DNA of 64,000 bases from Hysterangium stoloniferum (lineage: Eukaryota > Basidiomycota > Agaricomycetes > Hysterangiales > Hysterangiaceae). The stretch is taken from the NCBI GenBank assembly GCA_015178975.1, contig WHVD01000043.1:496001-560000 (forward strand), given 5' to 3'. Position 1 is the stretch's first letter; each line of letters begins with the position of its first letter. Positions 32,013-44,000 of this stretch are shown piece by piece. The notes beneath the pieces are model-generated. The model ran no database searches. It worked only from the letters and a program-made list of their open reading frames with translations, and was not told where the DNA came from. The position numbers were made by a program, and so were the translations under genes.

Positions 32013-32021
32013 GCTTTTATG
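32013..32021 (-). promoter_or_regulatory. Possible TATA-like box of the unknown gene
   Basis: CATAAAAGC on the minus strand, about 42 bases before the ATG. It is conserved at the same distance in the copies at 53264 and 61593 (CATAAAAGCCCGGCACC). The position is close for a TATA box if the leader is short, so the call is tentative. Confidence 0.3.
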
Positions 32022-32024
32022 GCG

Positions 32025-32690
32025 CAGCCTGTCGGAGTCTTCTGTTGAGTTGTGGCTTTGCTTCCACAGGGTTCACAGTATGTCATCCCTATCTAACAAT
32101 AATTTTGACAATTGTCATCACATGATATAGTATTTAGGGCGTTATTGAGCGTCAGAGTTAAAAGCAAAACGTGGTTTCTGATGTTCGAGAAGTGGCATTG
32201 CCATGGATAATACAAATGCAGTTCCAAGCTATGCTTACCCGCTGCGCCTTTCAAGTTGGCATAGTGTCAACCTGGAACTTTTTCTGGAAAGCATGCGCGC
32301 TGCCTGTTTAATTTTATCAAAACGTTCAATCAGGAGAAACCCAGGGCAAGTGATAGTCCAGGCAGGTGAATGGTAAGCAACGTAATTTCTTCCTTCACCC
32401 TTGGCATATCAATCGGCTTGAATTTTGTGCAGCGTCTGAGCAAGACAAAGAGTCACGTAAGACCAAAGTTCTCATTGTAGATTTTATTGAGGTACATAAA
32501 GGTCTGGCTTAGAAATATTTTGATTTTTGCTTGTCCATCAGAATTTGGATTGACAAATTGTACATAATCGCGTATCACGTCATACTTCCATACAGAAAGC
32601 TGTATTATTACCTGGATGGCCGAATGGAATTGATTCTTTGCTCAGGGCATCATGTATAGCCCCCCAAGCATTGAGCACACGTAGACCCTT
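32025..32690. other. Intergenic spacer upstream of the unknown gene
   Basis: No gene. The sequence repeats, with changes, at 49870-50620 and 61640-62310. In the 50 kb unit the same spacer leads into the ABC-transporter promoter; here the ABC part is absent and the junction phrase TTTGCTCAGGGCATCATG at about 32637 replaces it. Confidence 0.5.
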
Positions 32691-33050
32691 AATTGCAACA
32701 CATCTACCAGCTCAATATGCTCTTTGGGTTCATCGTAAGGTATGTTCACATTATTTTACCTGATGGCACCGTCTTACATCCACCTATGAAACTGTCGTAC
32801 AACTCTGATCCTGATGGAAGCGAGTCCAAATTACCCGCTCTTGCATTCTGCCGAGATCATAATGGTGGTTACTTTGGCGCTGATAGCGGGATCTTCCGAG
32901 CCAGAAGCTGCGTATACCATAGTGCGCAGCCTCGATACCATCGCCATCCTTGTTTCTCTTCTTCCATATTGTGACATAATGCGTGGCTCGAGCAATGACC
33001 AATCCATCAGTAAGTCCATCGGAGTTCGTATAAACAAATTGTGCCTATAA
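32691..33050 (+). pseudogene. 3'-end fragment of the unknown gene family, subfamily 2
   Basis: The end of exon 4 (NMLFGFIVR) and exon 5 (ASPNYPLLHSAE, TLALIAGSSEPEAAYTIV, SLDTIAILVSLLPYCD) are recognisable on the plus strand, separated by an intron-like stretch. A GTAAGT donor after SNDQSIS suggests a further exon downstream in this subfamily. The first exons are missing, so this is a 5'-truncated fragment. A very similar piece is at 53640-53998 and 63476-63780. Confidence 0.6.
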
Positions 33051-34750
33051 TTCATAATCAGTTGTCTATTCTGTTCGCAGCAAGGTCACCCTTTTCATCA
33101 ATTGTTGTGGCCATTCGACTCGACGATGCCAAGGTAGATTAAGCATCGTGAAGCACTGTGAGTCCTTGCCAATCTTGAAATTGACATCTGGCGGTGTCTC
33201 CTGGGCTAGCACCATTCCGGCGACTAACTCACCAACATTGTGTTTTGATGAAACGGTCTGGAAGCCTCAAAGTTATTTTCTAGGCGTTGTATTCCGGAAA
33301 CGGAGATGTAATTCGAATTGTCGACGCACCAACACAGTGAAAGGTGTGGTGACTACGCATAGGAAGGAGCAGGTGGCGACAACTAACGTGCAAGAGGTCC
33401 ACGGATCTTGTCGATGCCCTCTTTAATATTAGATCGAGTCAAGTGGCTGTTTCGCGACTACTCGAAATGAAATCAGTCGAACACGACAATTGGCTAGTAA
33501 ATCCGATGTGGCTCCCGCCATGGTCAGTGTTCGCAATATATTCAACACCAGTGGTGAGAACCTCGCAGCTATCATCACAAGTGACTATGTTTGCCATTAA
33601 ATTGAGTCAAATTGTGTAACTCCATACAACTCTCAAATCTGCGTTCTGTTGAAAATGATTGTCGCTTATAAATAGGATGTCAGTCTAGCCACTGGTGGCA
33701 TCCGCGAGTGTATTCAACAGATGTATGGCCATAAACGCGTGGAACCTGCAACGCTCGCCCCGAGGGTGAAAGGTCACTGTATGCGCTCTTATATCTTGCG
33801 ATCTCTACCAGCTTTGTTGTCAAATTTTTAATGAAGTAGAATTAGTTTAAGGAATTCGCCGAACAGTTCCTCGCACGGTGTGAAGGTCGTCGGCTATAAG
33901 ATCATGGATCGGGTCGATTGAACACTGGAGTGAAGGTTGCATGAGCCTGAACGACACATGCATCGGAATGGAGACGGGGGGGGGGGGCTTTCTCAGACCT
34001 TCAATAATATCTTAATTAAACAGGTGTTGTTCATTCGGAGGTTAGTTCAGGAATGACTAGTGCCCTCAAATGTATTTAACACACGTATGGGGACGGCTGC
34101 AGACCTCACGGGGACAATACAAAGTGACTATATGCGTTCTTACATCTATGTAGACTCCATAGCCTCCCCAGATCTATAGTAAGCTTTTATACCGACTACT
34201 AAATAGGGATCTCGCGAAAGTAGTGTGTCTATCTGAACTAGTGAGCTCTCTAGACAATATAGACGGTGTACTTACTGATATTCCAACTTTCTTGATGTAC
34301 AGCTGACGCAGGATGTGAAGGCATAACAAGTATAGGTTTGACAGTATGGCCTGTTATTCTTAGCCTCATATGGTCAGGATTCTGCCACAAGTTAAACAAA
34401 ATATTCCAGCCTTGTTCATAAATTTGACTTGGGTATTTGAATCTACTGCTTCTCGTGAATATATCTATATAATGTCATCGAGTAGCAGCTGGAGAGCTTG
34501 CGGCAATGGTGAAAAGCCACTTTATGTGCTTTTAACTAAACTGCATGAAAATATGGTAAGTTTACCAATACGGTTATAAAGTATATTAAACGGGCAGTGC
34601 TTGCAATGTATTCAACACTAGCATAGAGAAGCTTGCAGCGATCATTACAAGTGATTACTTTCATTGGTAAATTGATTCCAATTATGTAGCCCCATAGAAC
34701 TCTCTGTCCCCATTTGGGTTGAAATGATTGTCATTCATAGATGGATGACA
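33051..34750. other. Duplicated non-coding segment (copy at 54030-58300)
   Basis: No credible gene. The sequence matches 54030-55080 and then 57690-58298 in the same order; the second copy holds an extra 2.6 kb with gene-family remains. Recurrent phrases are TATTCAACACCAGTGGTGAG, ATCATGGATCG and GTATGGGGACGGCTG. A run of 13 G stands at about 33975 where the other copy has three. Confidence 0.6.
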
Positions 34751-34956
34751 GTGTGTGTTGAAACAGTTGAATAACTCTTGACAAACACCCTGTGAGTGTG
34801 AGGAAAGTAAAAACTAAGTGTATTCAACTGTGAAACAACTACATACCTGTGAGTGTGAAGAAAGTAAACACTAAGGAGACTTTCCCACACCCACAGCAGA
34901 GTATGCTACAGGGTGCTTACCTAAGCACCTACACATCAGTTACCTTACTAGGTAAC

Positions 34957-35324
34957 TGTAAGCCTGGCCACCTTACCACATATGCCACCATTCGCAACCA
35001 CTCCCTTTGTTCGACTAATCAAGCATTCCTTGCATCGCCACTAAATCACCCTTGACCATTGTTCTTCCATCAACCTTTGTTCTCCTTTTCCCGCCACATC
35101 TGCTTTGTCTTCAGGCACCTTTTGTTACCACAATCTTATTGTTCCAAGCAGATATATAAGTATACACTCCACAGTGATAAGAGGGGAATCTTTTTGACCA
35201 TGAAATCCCTTCCCACTCTCCTCTAGGGAACCTCACACTCATCTTGTATCATACTGCTATTAAAATAAGAAAAACTTAGTCCTGTCCGTGTTGACCGAGT
35301 GAGGCTGATAACAACAGCCTTTCA
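34957..35324 (+). repeat. 5' LTR of the family B element
   Basis: 368 bp. It has a TATA-like CAGATATATAAGTATACAC about 210 bases in. Partner of 38152-38519. Confidence 0.92.
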
Positions 35325-38151
35325 CTTTTTTTTCGACATCGACTTTGCTTTTCCGCAACGCAAACACGTCACCTTCGACTCGTTCGTATCCATTCATTTT
35401 TCCATCCGACATCCTCATTCGACTTTTACAACCGTAATCTATCATTGTGCTGATTTCACCCACGTTCAACACCTTCGAGTTATTGCACATACAAGTCGTC
35501 ATCTTTGCCATCGTCGTCAACCGCCATTTTGACATGCTTCATAATCATAACTTCAACTTCGTGTCACACTCGCAGTTGCACTCATAGTCGCACACACACT
35601 TGCTGCCAGTATCGCACTTGCCACTGTCTGTTGGTCATACAACGTTATTGTCGAACCAATTGAACCGCCCCATGCTTGGCCCACACCTGTGAACCGTCCA
35701 TTCTGCCTCGCTTAACCGACACACCAACACCATTACTTACCCGCCAGGAAACGAGAAGGAGACGCCACCTTGGACTACCTCCTCTTCTCGTAGACTCCTT
35801 CTCAGACACCACACTCATACCGCCCTCTACCTCAATGCCCATTATCGCCGACTCGCACTCTTCAGAAAGCGAAACCGATACAGACACTGAACGTGCTCCT
35901 CACACCTCGAGGCCTCGTCACTACCACAACTGATGGACGAAGAACAGAGGCTACCACTGTAGGACCATCAAGCCAACCATTCTTGGGCTGGCGCCAACCT
36001 TACACACCGCATACCTCTCGATGGCCATGCAGGCACACCTCACACTACTACTATATCTCGCCTTCCGTCTACACCGTTACTCGCTCGCTCGGAGACAGAA
36101 GGAGAGCCCAACTCAGACTACCTCCTCTCCTTGTGGAACTACCTTTGCTTCGTGTCTGTCCCACTACGACACATCGTCGTCTCTACCCACTACAGCACAT
36201 ATCACATCCGCCACCCTTCAACATTCCTTTCAACGACCGTCACTCCACTTCGGCGCATCATTGCATCTGTTTGTGTCTGTCCACCACTCAGCACATCGCT
36301 GGGGTTGGTATCGCATCTGTCACCCTCAATGTCCCGACACCTTTCAATGTTGAACCAACTCCATTTCGGGACACAGCTGCGTCAGCTCCATTATCCTATC
36401 GGCGCCGCATCCTTTGCACCGCATTTAACACCTTCCATGCACTCAGAACCTGCTAGCAACTTCAGTCGGCATTGATTTCAATGTCGGTTCACAATACTTC
36501 AACGGATAACCGCTGCCTGTTTGTGACCTCATTAATAATTATCTTCTCCCTGTTCTGGATTATGCCTTTTGCCATACTGGACGCCGAAAAAGGTTCATTG
36601 TTCCTCATCCCGTCACGGCTCCTACAGCGTCTCGTCTGATCAAACCTCTAACTCTTCCGCGTCAACGTCACACATGCCTTCTTCGCCCACCGGCTCAAGC
36701 GTGTCTGTTGGCATATCAATGCGAAACCCCACCCCGCTACGTTTACGTTTCAACCCCTCTAAACAGTACTGAACCATCCCGTCTTCCTAGTCCTGCACGT
36801 TTGACACAAGAATGTGTAAAGACACTTGATAGCTGCCGCCAAGTCACCCTTGATCCAAATGAACTTTTCCGCACCCTCACATAACAAATATAAAACACTC
36901 TATTCCATATCATATCAACAATGTCTTCTCCATCCGCTTTCTCGAATTTTGCCAGCAGTGCACCATCGCCTTTTTCCTTTTTCCCATACTCGCAAGACCC
37001 CCGAGAGGATTACGAGAAGAACCACGAGCTTTGGTCTCGTATCACTCCCAAAAAAAACTTCACAACCCCCACAAAAACGGCGTTCTTTTGGCGTGTTAAA
37101 AAAAATTCATTGCGGGCAAAGCAGTCGCAGCAGTTTGATGTGCCGTGAAAATATTGTTTCCGTCCAAAATACCAACACTTGCACATTTCCATACCCCAAA
37201 TACCCACACTTTGATATCTCCACCCATATCATTCTGCAAATCGTGTAGGGGTATGTAGCGGGATAGCGGCATCGCACGACAAAACATGTGGGGCAAGCTG
37301 TATTGCTCAGCCTCCAAAATCATTGTTATCGATCGAATCGAGTCATATCAATACGATAAAAATCGAGGATGCGTTGGTCGATTTGTGCTGTCGCCAAGTT
37401 CAACGATACCCCGAAACTGTCGCGGCTCCAGAAAAATCAACCTTGTATACTCCTTGTCATTGTTGGGCCACCGCCGCGATTATTTCATTTCCCGCATCTG
37501 TCCCAGTACAACAAGTGTCAATACTCTTGATTCGGGTTTTAGCCGCTCTTCTTGCATGCCACCCGTCGCCTATCAGGACACTCTCCATCGAAACAATTCC
37601 ACCCAATGCCGGCCCGCAGGGCATCGAAACCGCCTTCTCAGATGCATTCACGCTTCAGTATTTCATCCGTTCGACTTCTAGTGCCAGTGTTACCAGATGT
37701 ATCCCTCTGTCCTTCGGCAGCCAGGAAACCCTGCATTAATTCCATATCTCCTTGCGATATTACGCCTGGATGTACAAACCGTCAATCTGAACCAATTAGT
37801 GGACTCGCGTAAAAGTAGGTAAATATCACACAACTGGCTGACAACACCCCCCCAGCATCCGCTCAAGACACCCACATCCTTCTCACTATTCTACATTGCG
37901 AACCTGCAAGTTCAACAATGCACACTATATATTCCATCCTCCACGGCCTTCGTGTTCGTTCCTCTATACAACAAACCCACCTACTTCCAGCACGGGAGCA
38001 TCCTCAGCCCTTCCCTCTATCAAGGACCCCGGAAGTGGCATGACGAATGATTACCCCGCAGGATACTTGACGACACTGATGCCCTGAATTTCTGGTGAAA
38101 TGAAAATAGCATTGACCTTGGCCCTTACGAAGTTTTCAGAGGGGGGAGGGG
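35325..38151 (+). other. Interior of the family B element, unidentified content
   Basis: C-rich on the plus strand in its first half, with several overlapping open frames of 60-190 codons. Pieces that look least like low-complexity are MSSPSAFSNFASSAPSPFSFF with NHELWSRITPKK (from 36921) and a run with TAAIISFPASVPVQQVSILL (37323-37739). Neither resembles retroelement proteins; they could be captured host sequence or random open frames. No family is assigned. Confidence 0.4.
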
Positions 38152-38519
38152 TGTAAGCCTGGCCACCTTACCACATATGCCACCATTCGCAACCACTCCC
38201 TTTGTTCGACTAATCAAGCATTCCTTGCATCGCCACTCAATCACCCTTGACCATTGTTCTTCCATCAACCTTTGTTCTCCTTTTCCCGCCACATCTGCCT
38301 TGTCTTCAGGCACCTTTTGTTACCACAATCTTATTGTTCCAAGCAGATATATAAGTATACACTCCACAGTGATAAGAGGGGAATCTTTTTGACCATGAAA
38401 TCCCTTCCCACTCTTCTCTAGGGAACCTCACATTCATCTTGTATCATACTGCTATTAAAATAAAGAAAACTTAGTCCTGTCCGTGTTGACCAAGTGAGGC
38501 TGATAACAACAGCCTTTCA
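38152..38519 (+). repeat. 3' LTR of the family B element
   Basis: 368 bp, same length as the 5' copy, directly after the polypurine tract. Confidence 0.92.
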
Positions 38520-38633
38520 GTAACTCACTCAATACTGCACCTACAGTGCTGGGAAAAATACTACAAATATCAGAAAAATATAGGGAGCATCATAGACTAT
38601 GTGAGAGCAGTAATATCATACTCTAACAGTGTG

Positions 38634-39082
38634 GTCATGGGTGCACCCATGTATTCAACGCATGTATGGCAGCAACCAGTGCAACATGCAGAGCTCACGG
38701 CGATGGTGACAAGTGACTGTATGCTCTCTTATATATTCTCGACCTCCGACAGCTTTAGTGTCACGTTTTCAATGGAACACAGTGACTCGCACTGCGTGAC
38801 GGCCCTCGGTTTTAAGATCACGAGTGCTGTCGATTGAAGACTGGCCTGAAGGGATGATGAGCCTGAACGAAACATGTATCAAAATGGTGACGGGGGAGCC
38901 CCTTTTTAGACCTTCAATTATATCTTATTTAAAACCAGTGTCATTCATGATTTGGATATTACTCTAGGCACTGGTTCCCCGAAATGTATTAAACACATGT
39001 ATGGGGACAATTGCAGACCTCGCGGGGAGAATACAAAGTGACTATATGTGTTCTTACATCGGTTCAAATCATCAATATATAG
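38634..39082. other. Duplicated non-coding segment (copy at 58300-58775)
   Basis: Matches 58300-58775 closely (phrases GTATTCAACGCATGTATGGCA, ACGGGGGAGCCCCTTTTTAG). The match stops at AATCAT (about 39072), where the inverted-repeat element begins, while the 58 kb copy continues with GTAGCTTTATACC. No gene. Confidence 0.6.
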
Positions 39083-39425
39083 TAAAGTTGCTTGGTGGGT
39101 GGTGGGCGTTTTTAGGCGCCACAGGCCCTATTTGTGACGGCGCAGAGCGCCTGAGCTTTTTCCCCAATTTGAGGGTGTGCAGTGCCCGAACCTCACTGTG
39201 TGACTAAGCTGAGGGCGCGCTAGCACCCGAAGGGTGTTATTAGTCAGCGCGGGAGCAAATCCGGAGGCTTTTTGCCATTCACGGAAGCATTTTTGACGCC
39301 GTGGGAGTATTTCTGCACTCGCGGGAGTATTGTGTGATGCCATGTGACGCACGTGGGAGCTTTTTCGTGATGCGTGGGAACATTCTGCACCATAGCCACG
39401 GGAAGCCCGGAAGCCCGCTGCAAAG
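39083..39425. repeat. Left inverted-repeat arm with subrepeats
   Basis: Outer part GGTGGGCGTTTTTAGGCGCC; inner part with several units of the type CGCGGGAGTATTNTGTGACG (39280-39400). The arm is shorter than the right one, which has more units. Confidence 0.7.
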
Positions 39426-40546
39426 CCTCGAGCTGCCACACTTTCTCCTTTCCCCTCTCCCTCCCCCAGCTTGGTGCTCCTTAAATTGTGAGGGGTTGCT
39501 CGTTGGAATATTTCTCAAAGGATTTGGGCCCATACCAAGGTGTGTTGAGGCCTCTATTTAATTCTATTAAATTTCACTTTTTTAATAATTAAATATATTA
39601 TTCTGCAGTTGGAGTCTGGCCATCCACTGGCCCTGGACCACCCATATTAAACAGTTATTATCTCTGAAGCTTTCCTCAACTCCACAGGCAATATAAAAGG
39701 TGTGGTGAGCTCCTATCTATTATTATTTAATTTTCACTTTTTTAAATGATTAAATAATGTATTTGCAGTCAAATTACCCTTTCCTGGGTATTATTCTCAT
39801 TGGAATATACAGTCTGAAGGCTCCTCTATAATCCCAGGTATTTCTTGGGCTTTATCATGCTGTTTTAATTTATTTATGCATTATTCTTCATGCCTTTGGG
39901 CTATTTTAGACTCATTTCTCTGAATTTGGGTTCCCTGGGACTTTCCATTACTTCTTTGAGTCCTCTCTGTAAGTATAGGTGGAGTACTGAAGGTGAGTCC
40001 TGTCCCTGTAATTAATTTTGTCTTTTTTGACTTAAATATTATTCATACAATGAAGTTGACCCTCTATTCTGTGCCTTTTTGTGTTTCCATTCTTACTGGA
40101 AGATATAACATACTTTCAGGTTAGTATTGGTACTTTCTCTCATGCTGTTAAAAAAAAATATTTATGCATTATTTTTCGCATTTTTGGGCTATTTTAGACC
40201 TATTTGTCTGAACTCCCTTTCTCTGGCACTCTCTACTGTTTTTGTGACTACTCCCTATAAGTATAAGTGGAGTGTTGAAAGTGTGTCCTTTCCCTGTAAT
40301 TGGTTTCACTATTTTCTACTTAGATATAATTTATACAGTTAAAATTGACCTTCCATTCTGTGGCTTTTGAAACAACTCCAGGTCAGTATTAATACCTTCT
40401 CTGAGGCTATAAAAGATTATTCATGATTTCCTTTTCATATTTTTGACCTATGTTAGCCTAATTCACTCCAACTCACTCCCCCTGATCTCTTCCCCCCTCT
40501 TTTGCAGGCTTTCTGTCTCTGCTGCTACTGTTGTCATTGCTGTATT
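39426..40546 (+). repeat. T-rich leader of Helitron 2 with about 260-bp tandem units
   Basis: Two and a half imperfect units start at about 39836, 40118 and 40380. Each begins CCAGGTA/TCAGGTTAG/CCAGGTCAG, then has TTTATGCATTATT, GGGCTATTTTAGAC, AAGTATAGGTGGAGT and GTCCTGTCCCTGTAATT. As in Helitron 1, the unit boundary carries an AG|GT signal. No gene. Confidence 0.65.
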
Positions 40547-40742
40547 ATTATGGATCGAACACCTGAGCGTGATCGGGAGGAGGAGCGAAGGCAGCGTAGG
40601 GCACAATTGCAAATGACATCTCCATCTGATTGTCATTGACATTTAGCTGTGAATTCTAATATACCACTCCCTCCTCGACCATTTGGAGATCTCCCTGTTG
40701 GTAGAGGTCAACCTGATAATCCATTTTTGGTTTCTCAGCCAG

Positions 40743-41003
40743 GTGGCTCTACTGCAGGTGGCTCTACTGCAGGTGGCTCTGCTGCAAGTGGCTCTGCTGC
40801 AAGTGGCTCTGCTGCAAGTGGCTCTGCTGCAAGTGGCTCTGCTGCAAGTGGCTCTGCTGCAAGTGGCTCTGCTGCAAGTGGCTCTGCTGCAAGTGGCTCT
40901 GCTGCAAGTGGCTCTGCTGCAGGTGGCTCTGCTGCAAGTGGCTCTGCTGCAGGTGGCTCTGCTGCAAGTGGCTCTGCTGCAGGTGGCTCTGATATAGGTG
41001 GCT
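40743..41003 (+). repeat. 15-bp in-frame repeat in the Helitron 2 ORF
   Basis: About 17 copies of AGTGGCTCTGCTGCA, encoding Ser-Gly-Ser-Ala-Ala units. The tract is open in all frames on both strands, which creates false reverse-strand ORFs. Helitron 1 has nothing like it. Confidence 0.92.
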
Positions 41004-41306
41004 CTGATGCAGTGGCTCTCTTGCATAGGCGGTATGCAGATTTGCCACCATTACAACCTCTTGGGTGGGGTCGTAGAGGAGGATATCCAGCTCCTCAATT
41101 GCAGAGACCAATTTTGCAGTTAGCACCACATATACAACAGGGTGCACCTGCAGTTGGCTCTGCTACAGTAGCTGCTCTGTATGATCAGTATGCTGCTTTA
41201 CCACCATTAGACCAACCTGCTCAACTCCAGCCACCAATTTTACAGCCAGCACCAAATCCACAGCATTACCATCCACCTGGAAATCCAGTTCCACAACAAC
41301 AGGTAC

Positions 41307-42029
41307 TGTTACGACCGTGTCGCAACCCTATCGGCCCCGAGGTTATCGCCACTTGTCAACGTTTCAAGTCATCCTCTCGGAAACCATCGGCCCCGAAGCT
41401 GACGAATGTTTCGCGAAGATCAAACTCCATTTACGCCCACATCAAAATAACTCGTATTGTCTGGTCAAACTTTGATACGTCCCCTTTTATTATGTTGATC
41501 CGTTCAATCTTATGTTTCGCATATGTCTATCTATATTTGTAGTCCTTGAACCATTTCCTTTTATCGTAATCCCGCTCTCGGTTATCATCGGCCTCCGAAC
41601 TAATCATAAACTTCCCGTTCCTAGTCAAGCTTATTGTTAATACCGTGTTCCGCCCTTCTCCCCATTAGTATTTTCCAGACGCCTGTTACTTGTATATGAA
41701 CCCGCTGTAATTGTAGTTACTAGGCAATCAGAATATCGACTCAGAATACCCTCATACGTCTGTAGCAGTCTCATACTAGAAGAACCCCCCTTCCGCCTTC
41801 GTGTGCGCTCGCCCATTCTCGGCCCAATCCCTTGGCCCGACACTTGACCTGTCCTTCAGTTCCGATCGGTATCTCACCGAAAGGTCCTTCTTAGGATTTA
41901 GTCTTCGCCTGTCCGAAATTTAAGGACAACCTACGGATATTTGCAAGGGCGCAGCACATAAGCTGAAGCCAAGTCCTTCCGATCGGTCCCCGTCGGCCAC
42001 CGACATTAGTCAGTTTCCAGTTCTTAACA
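41307..42029 (+). mobile_element. Solo LTR, family G (723 bp), inside Helitron 2
   Basis: TGTTACGACCGTGTC to TTCTTAACA, with the perfect duplication GGTAC (41302-41306 and 42030-42034). Closely related to the LTRs of the Gypsy element at 14059-23479. It interrupts the Helitron N-terminal reading frame. Confidence 0.92.
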
Positions 42030-43372
42030 GGTACCCATATTGCAGCTAGTACCACCACAGCATCACCATCCACCTGTTTTTCCAGCAATAAATGCACAGC
42101 AACAGCCACAGTTGGCCCTACCCCCAGCTATTCCTCCACCTCCAGTTATTCTCCCACTTGCCCCACCCCCAGCTATTGCCCCACCTGCAGTCAATGCCCC
42201 ACCCCCAGCCATTCCAGATCCTGCAGCCATCCCTCCACTTCCACTTCCTGTTGCACAATTACCCATTGGAAGGCAGCCAGTTGTGGAGGCCAGGTTTCCA
42301 AGACATGATGTGGGACATATGAACATACAGTGTTCACACTGTGGAGCTTTACACTGGATGGAAGAGCGTCTGTCAGCTAGCTCTCAGACAACACCAAAGT
42401 TTGGCAAGTGTTGCAAGCAAGGAAAGATCATCCTTCCAATACTTGAACCAGTCCCTCATACCTTAAAGTCTCTTCTTGAGGATAATACAGACAATTCCAA
42501 GGAATTTCGCAAAAATATCCGTGCATATAATAATGCATTTGCATTTATATCACTTGGTGTCAAATTGGATGAGTCTGTCTTGCAAGGTGGTCGGGGCCCA
42601 TATGTCTTTAAAATACATGGTGGATTGTATCATGAGCATGGTTCCTTAATCCCATATGGGGAAGATGTATCACCCACTTATGCTCAGCTTTACATCCATG
42701 ATCCTGCACTGGCACGTGAGGATGCACTGGGAAATGCATTGCAGATAAGGCAGAATCACAGGGCAAATCGGAATCTAAACAATCAAACCTTTTCTGACTT
42801 GCAGGACATGATGGAGCAATATAATCCCTTTATAGTACTCTATTGCCAGGCACATGAGCGATTGAGGACACAGGCAGAGACTCCAAGGTTACATGTTAGA
42901 CTGAGCTACAAGGCTTTTACTGATCCCCGACGGTACAACCTTCCAAACGGTGATGAACTTGCAGTCATTGTGCCTGGAGATGGTGATACAGGTCAGGGTG
43001 ATCCAAGTGATATTATTGTTCAGAGAAGGGGGGGGCCCTTCCATTGATTGCATGAAGGACAGGCCATTTGTATACCCCTTCATTATGTCATGCTCTTTCC
43101 CAGGGGTGAGTGTGGTTGGTCATGGGACATTCCCTATGCAAATAACAATTGGCAGCCCCAGGCTGCACAGCAGCATGAACAAGCTGAAGAAGAAGACAAA
43201 AGTCGTAAGGTGACCCAGCGTGAATATTATGCCTATCGCCTATTTCTTAGAGCAAATGAAGCCAAAACGATTTTTTATGCACAAAAGCTGTTCCAGCAGT
43301 ACATCGTTGATGCCTGGGCAGTCACAGAACAGAGCAGATTGAAGTTTCTGAGTGAAAATCAACCAGTGTTCT

Positions 43373-44000
43373 AAGAACAGTTACAATGGAAACACCCGTC
43401 ACAACGGAAACACCCATCACAATGGAAACACCTGTCACAATGGAAACACCCTTCACAACGGAAACACCCATCACAACAGAAACACCGGTCACAACGGAAA
43501 CACTGGTCACAACGGAAACACCCATCACAACGGAAACACCCATCACAACGGAAACACCCATCACAACGGAAACACCCGTCACAACGGAAACACCCATCAC
43601 AACGGAAACACCCATCACAACAGAAACACCCATCACAACAGAAACACCCATCACAATGGAACAAAGGTCACAAAAGAAAATAATAGTCACAAAAGAAAAC
43701 AACGGTAAAGAAAACAATGGTTCCAAAAGAAAACAACAGTCACAAAAGAAAAGAATGGTCACAAAAGAAAACAACAGTGGAAAACAACAGTTACAAAAGA
43801 AAACAACAGTGACAAAAGTGTAAGAATGGAAACTGTTTAAAGAACAGAAACCATTACAAAAGGTATTACAAAAGACAGAAAGAAATATTACAAATGGAAC
43901 AAAGGTTTCAAAAGGAACAATGGGTACAAAAGGAGCAACAGTTTCAAAAGGAGCAATGGTTGCAAAAGGAGTAATGGTTTCAAAAAAGCAATGGTTTCAG
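43373..44000. repeat. 18-bp A-rich minisatellite and degenerate tail
   Basis: About 15 copies of AACGGAAACACCCATCAC (43380-43660), then weaker CACAAAAGAAAACAACAGT repeats up to about 44000. It begins exactly where the Helitron reading frame leaves its family. Frames stay open on both strands and are not believed. Confidence 0.9.

Larger units (their letters stand above)
34957..38519 (+). mobile_element. Non-autonomous LTR retrotransposon (LARD-like), family B
   Basis: A 3563 bp element with two 368-bp LTRs (34957-35324 and 38152-38519), starting TGTAAGCCTGG and ending CAGCCTTTCA. It is flanked by GTAAC (34952-34956 and 38520-38524). A polypurine tract AGAGGGGGGAGGGG stands immediately before the 3' LTR. 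The LTRs differ at about 6-7 of 368 positions (under 2 percent), so it is young. The 2.8 kb interior has no recognisable gag, protease, RT or integrase, so it would need another element's proteins. The ends look whole. Confidence 0.92.
34756..38628 (-). mobile_element. Solo LTR, family A, interrupted by the family B element
   Basis: Two pieces, 34756-34956 and 38525-38628, together make a 305 bp family A LTR on the minus strand (TGTTGAAACAG to CTCTAACA in plus reading). The outer flanks carry the duplication GTGTG (34751-34755 and 38629-38633). The paralogous segment at about 58290-58300 shows the empty site GACAGTGTGGCC. The interruption is a complete LTR element with its own duplication. 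Confidence 0.9.
40550..43372 (+). pseudogene. Helitron 2, N-terminal half only
   Basis: The coding remnant begins near 40551 (MDRTPERDREEERRQRRAQL) and runs through a 5-residue repeat tract, a proline-rich stretch, the cluster CSHCGALHWMEE with CCKQGK, the block GPYVFKIHGGLYHEHGSLIP, AQLYIHDPALA, HYVMLFPRGECGWSWDIP and YYAYRLFLRANEAKTIF. It stops at SRLKFLSENQPV, just before the region where Rep begins in Helitron 1. A solo LTR (41307-42029) interrupts it. One frame change occurs near 43045, in a run of G. It lacks Rep and helicase and cannot move itself. Confidence 0.85.

Noticed and set aside
33975-33990. Run of 13 G
   Set aside because: A simple homopolymer expansion against GGG in the duplicated copy; possibly a sequencing artefact.
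35893-36475. Overlapping 110-187 codon ORFs
   Set aside because: C-rich low-complexity sequence with three overlapping frames open together; no family resemblance. Kept only as interior of the LTR element.
40643-41147. Reverse-strand and alternate-frame ORFs over the 15-bp repeat
   Set aside because: The repeat length is a multiple of three and has no stop in any frame. Only the plus frame continues into conserved Helitron protein.
43352-43823. Asn-His-Gly-Asn-Thr and Thr-Glu-Thr-Pro repeat proteins
   Set aside because: Translations of the 18-bp minisatellite; open on both strands and without conserved flanking sequence.
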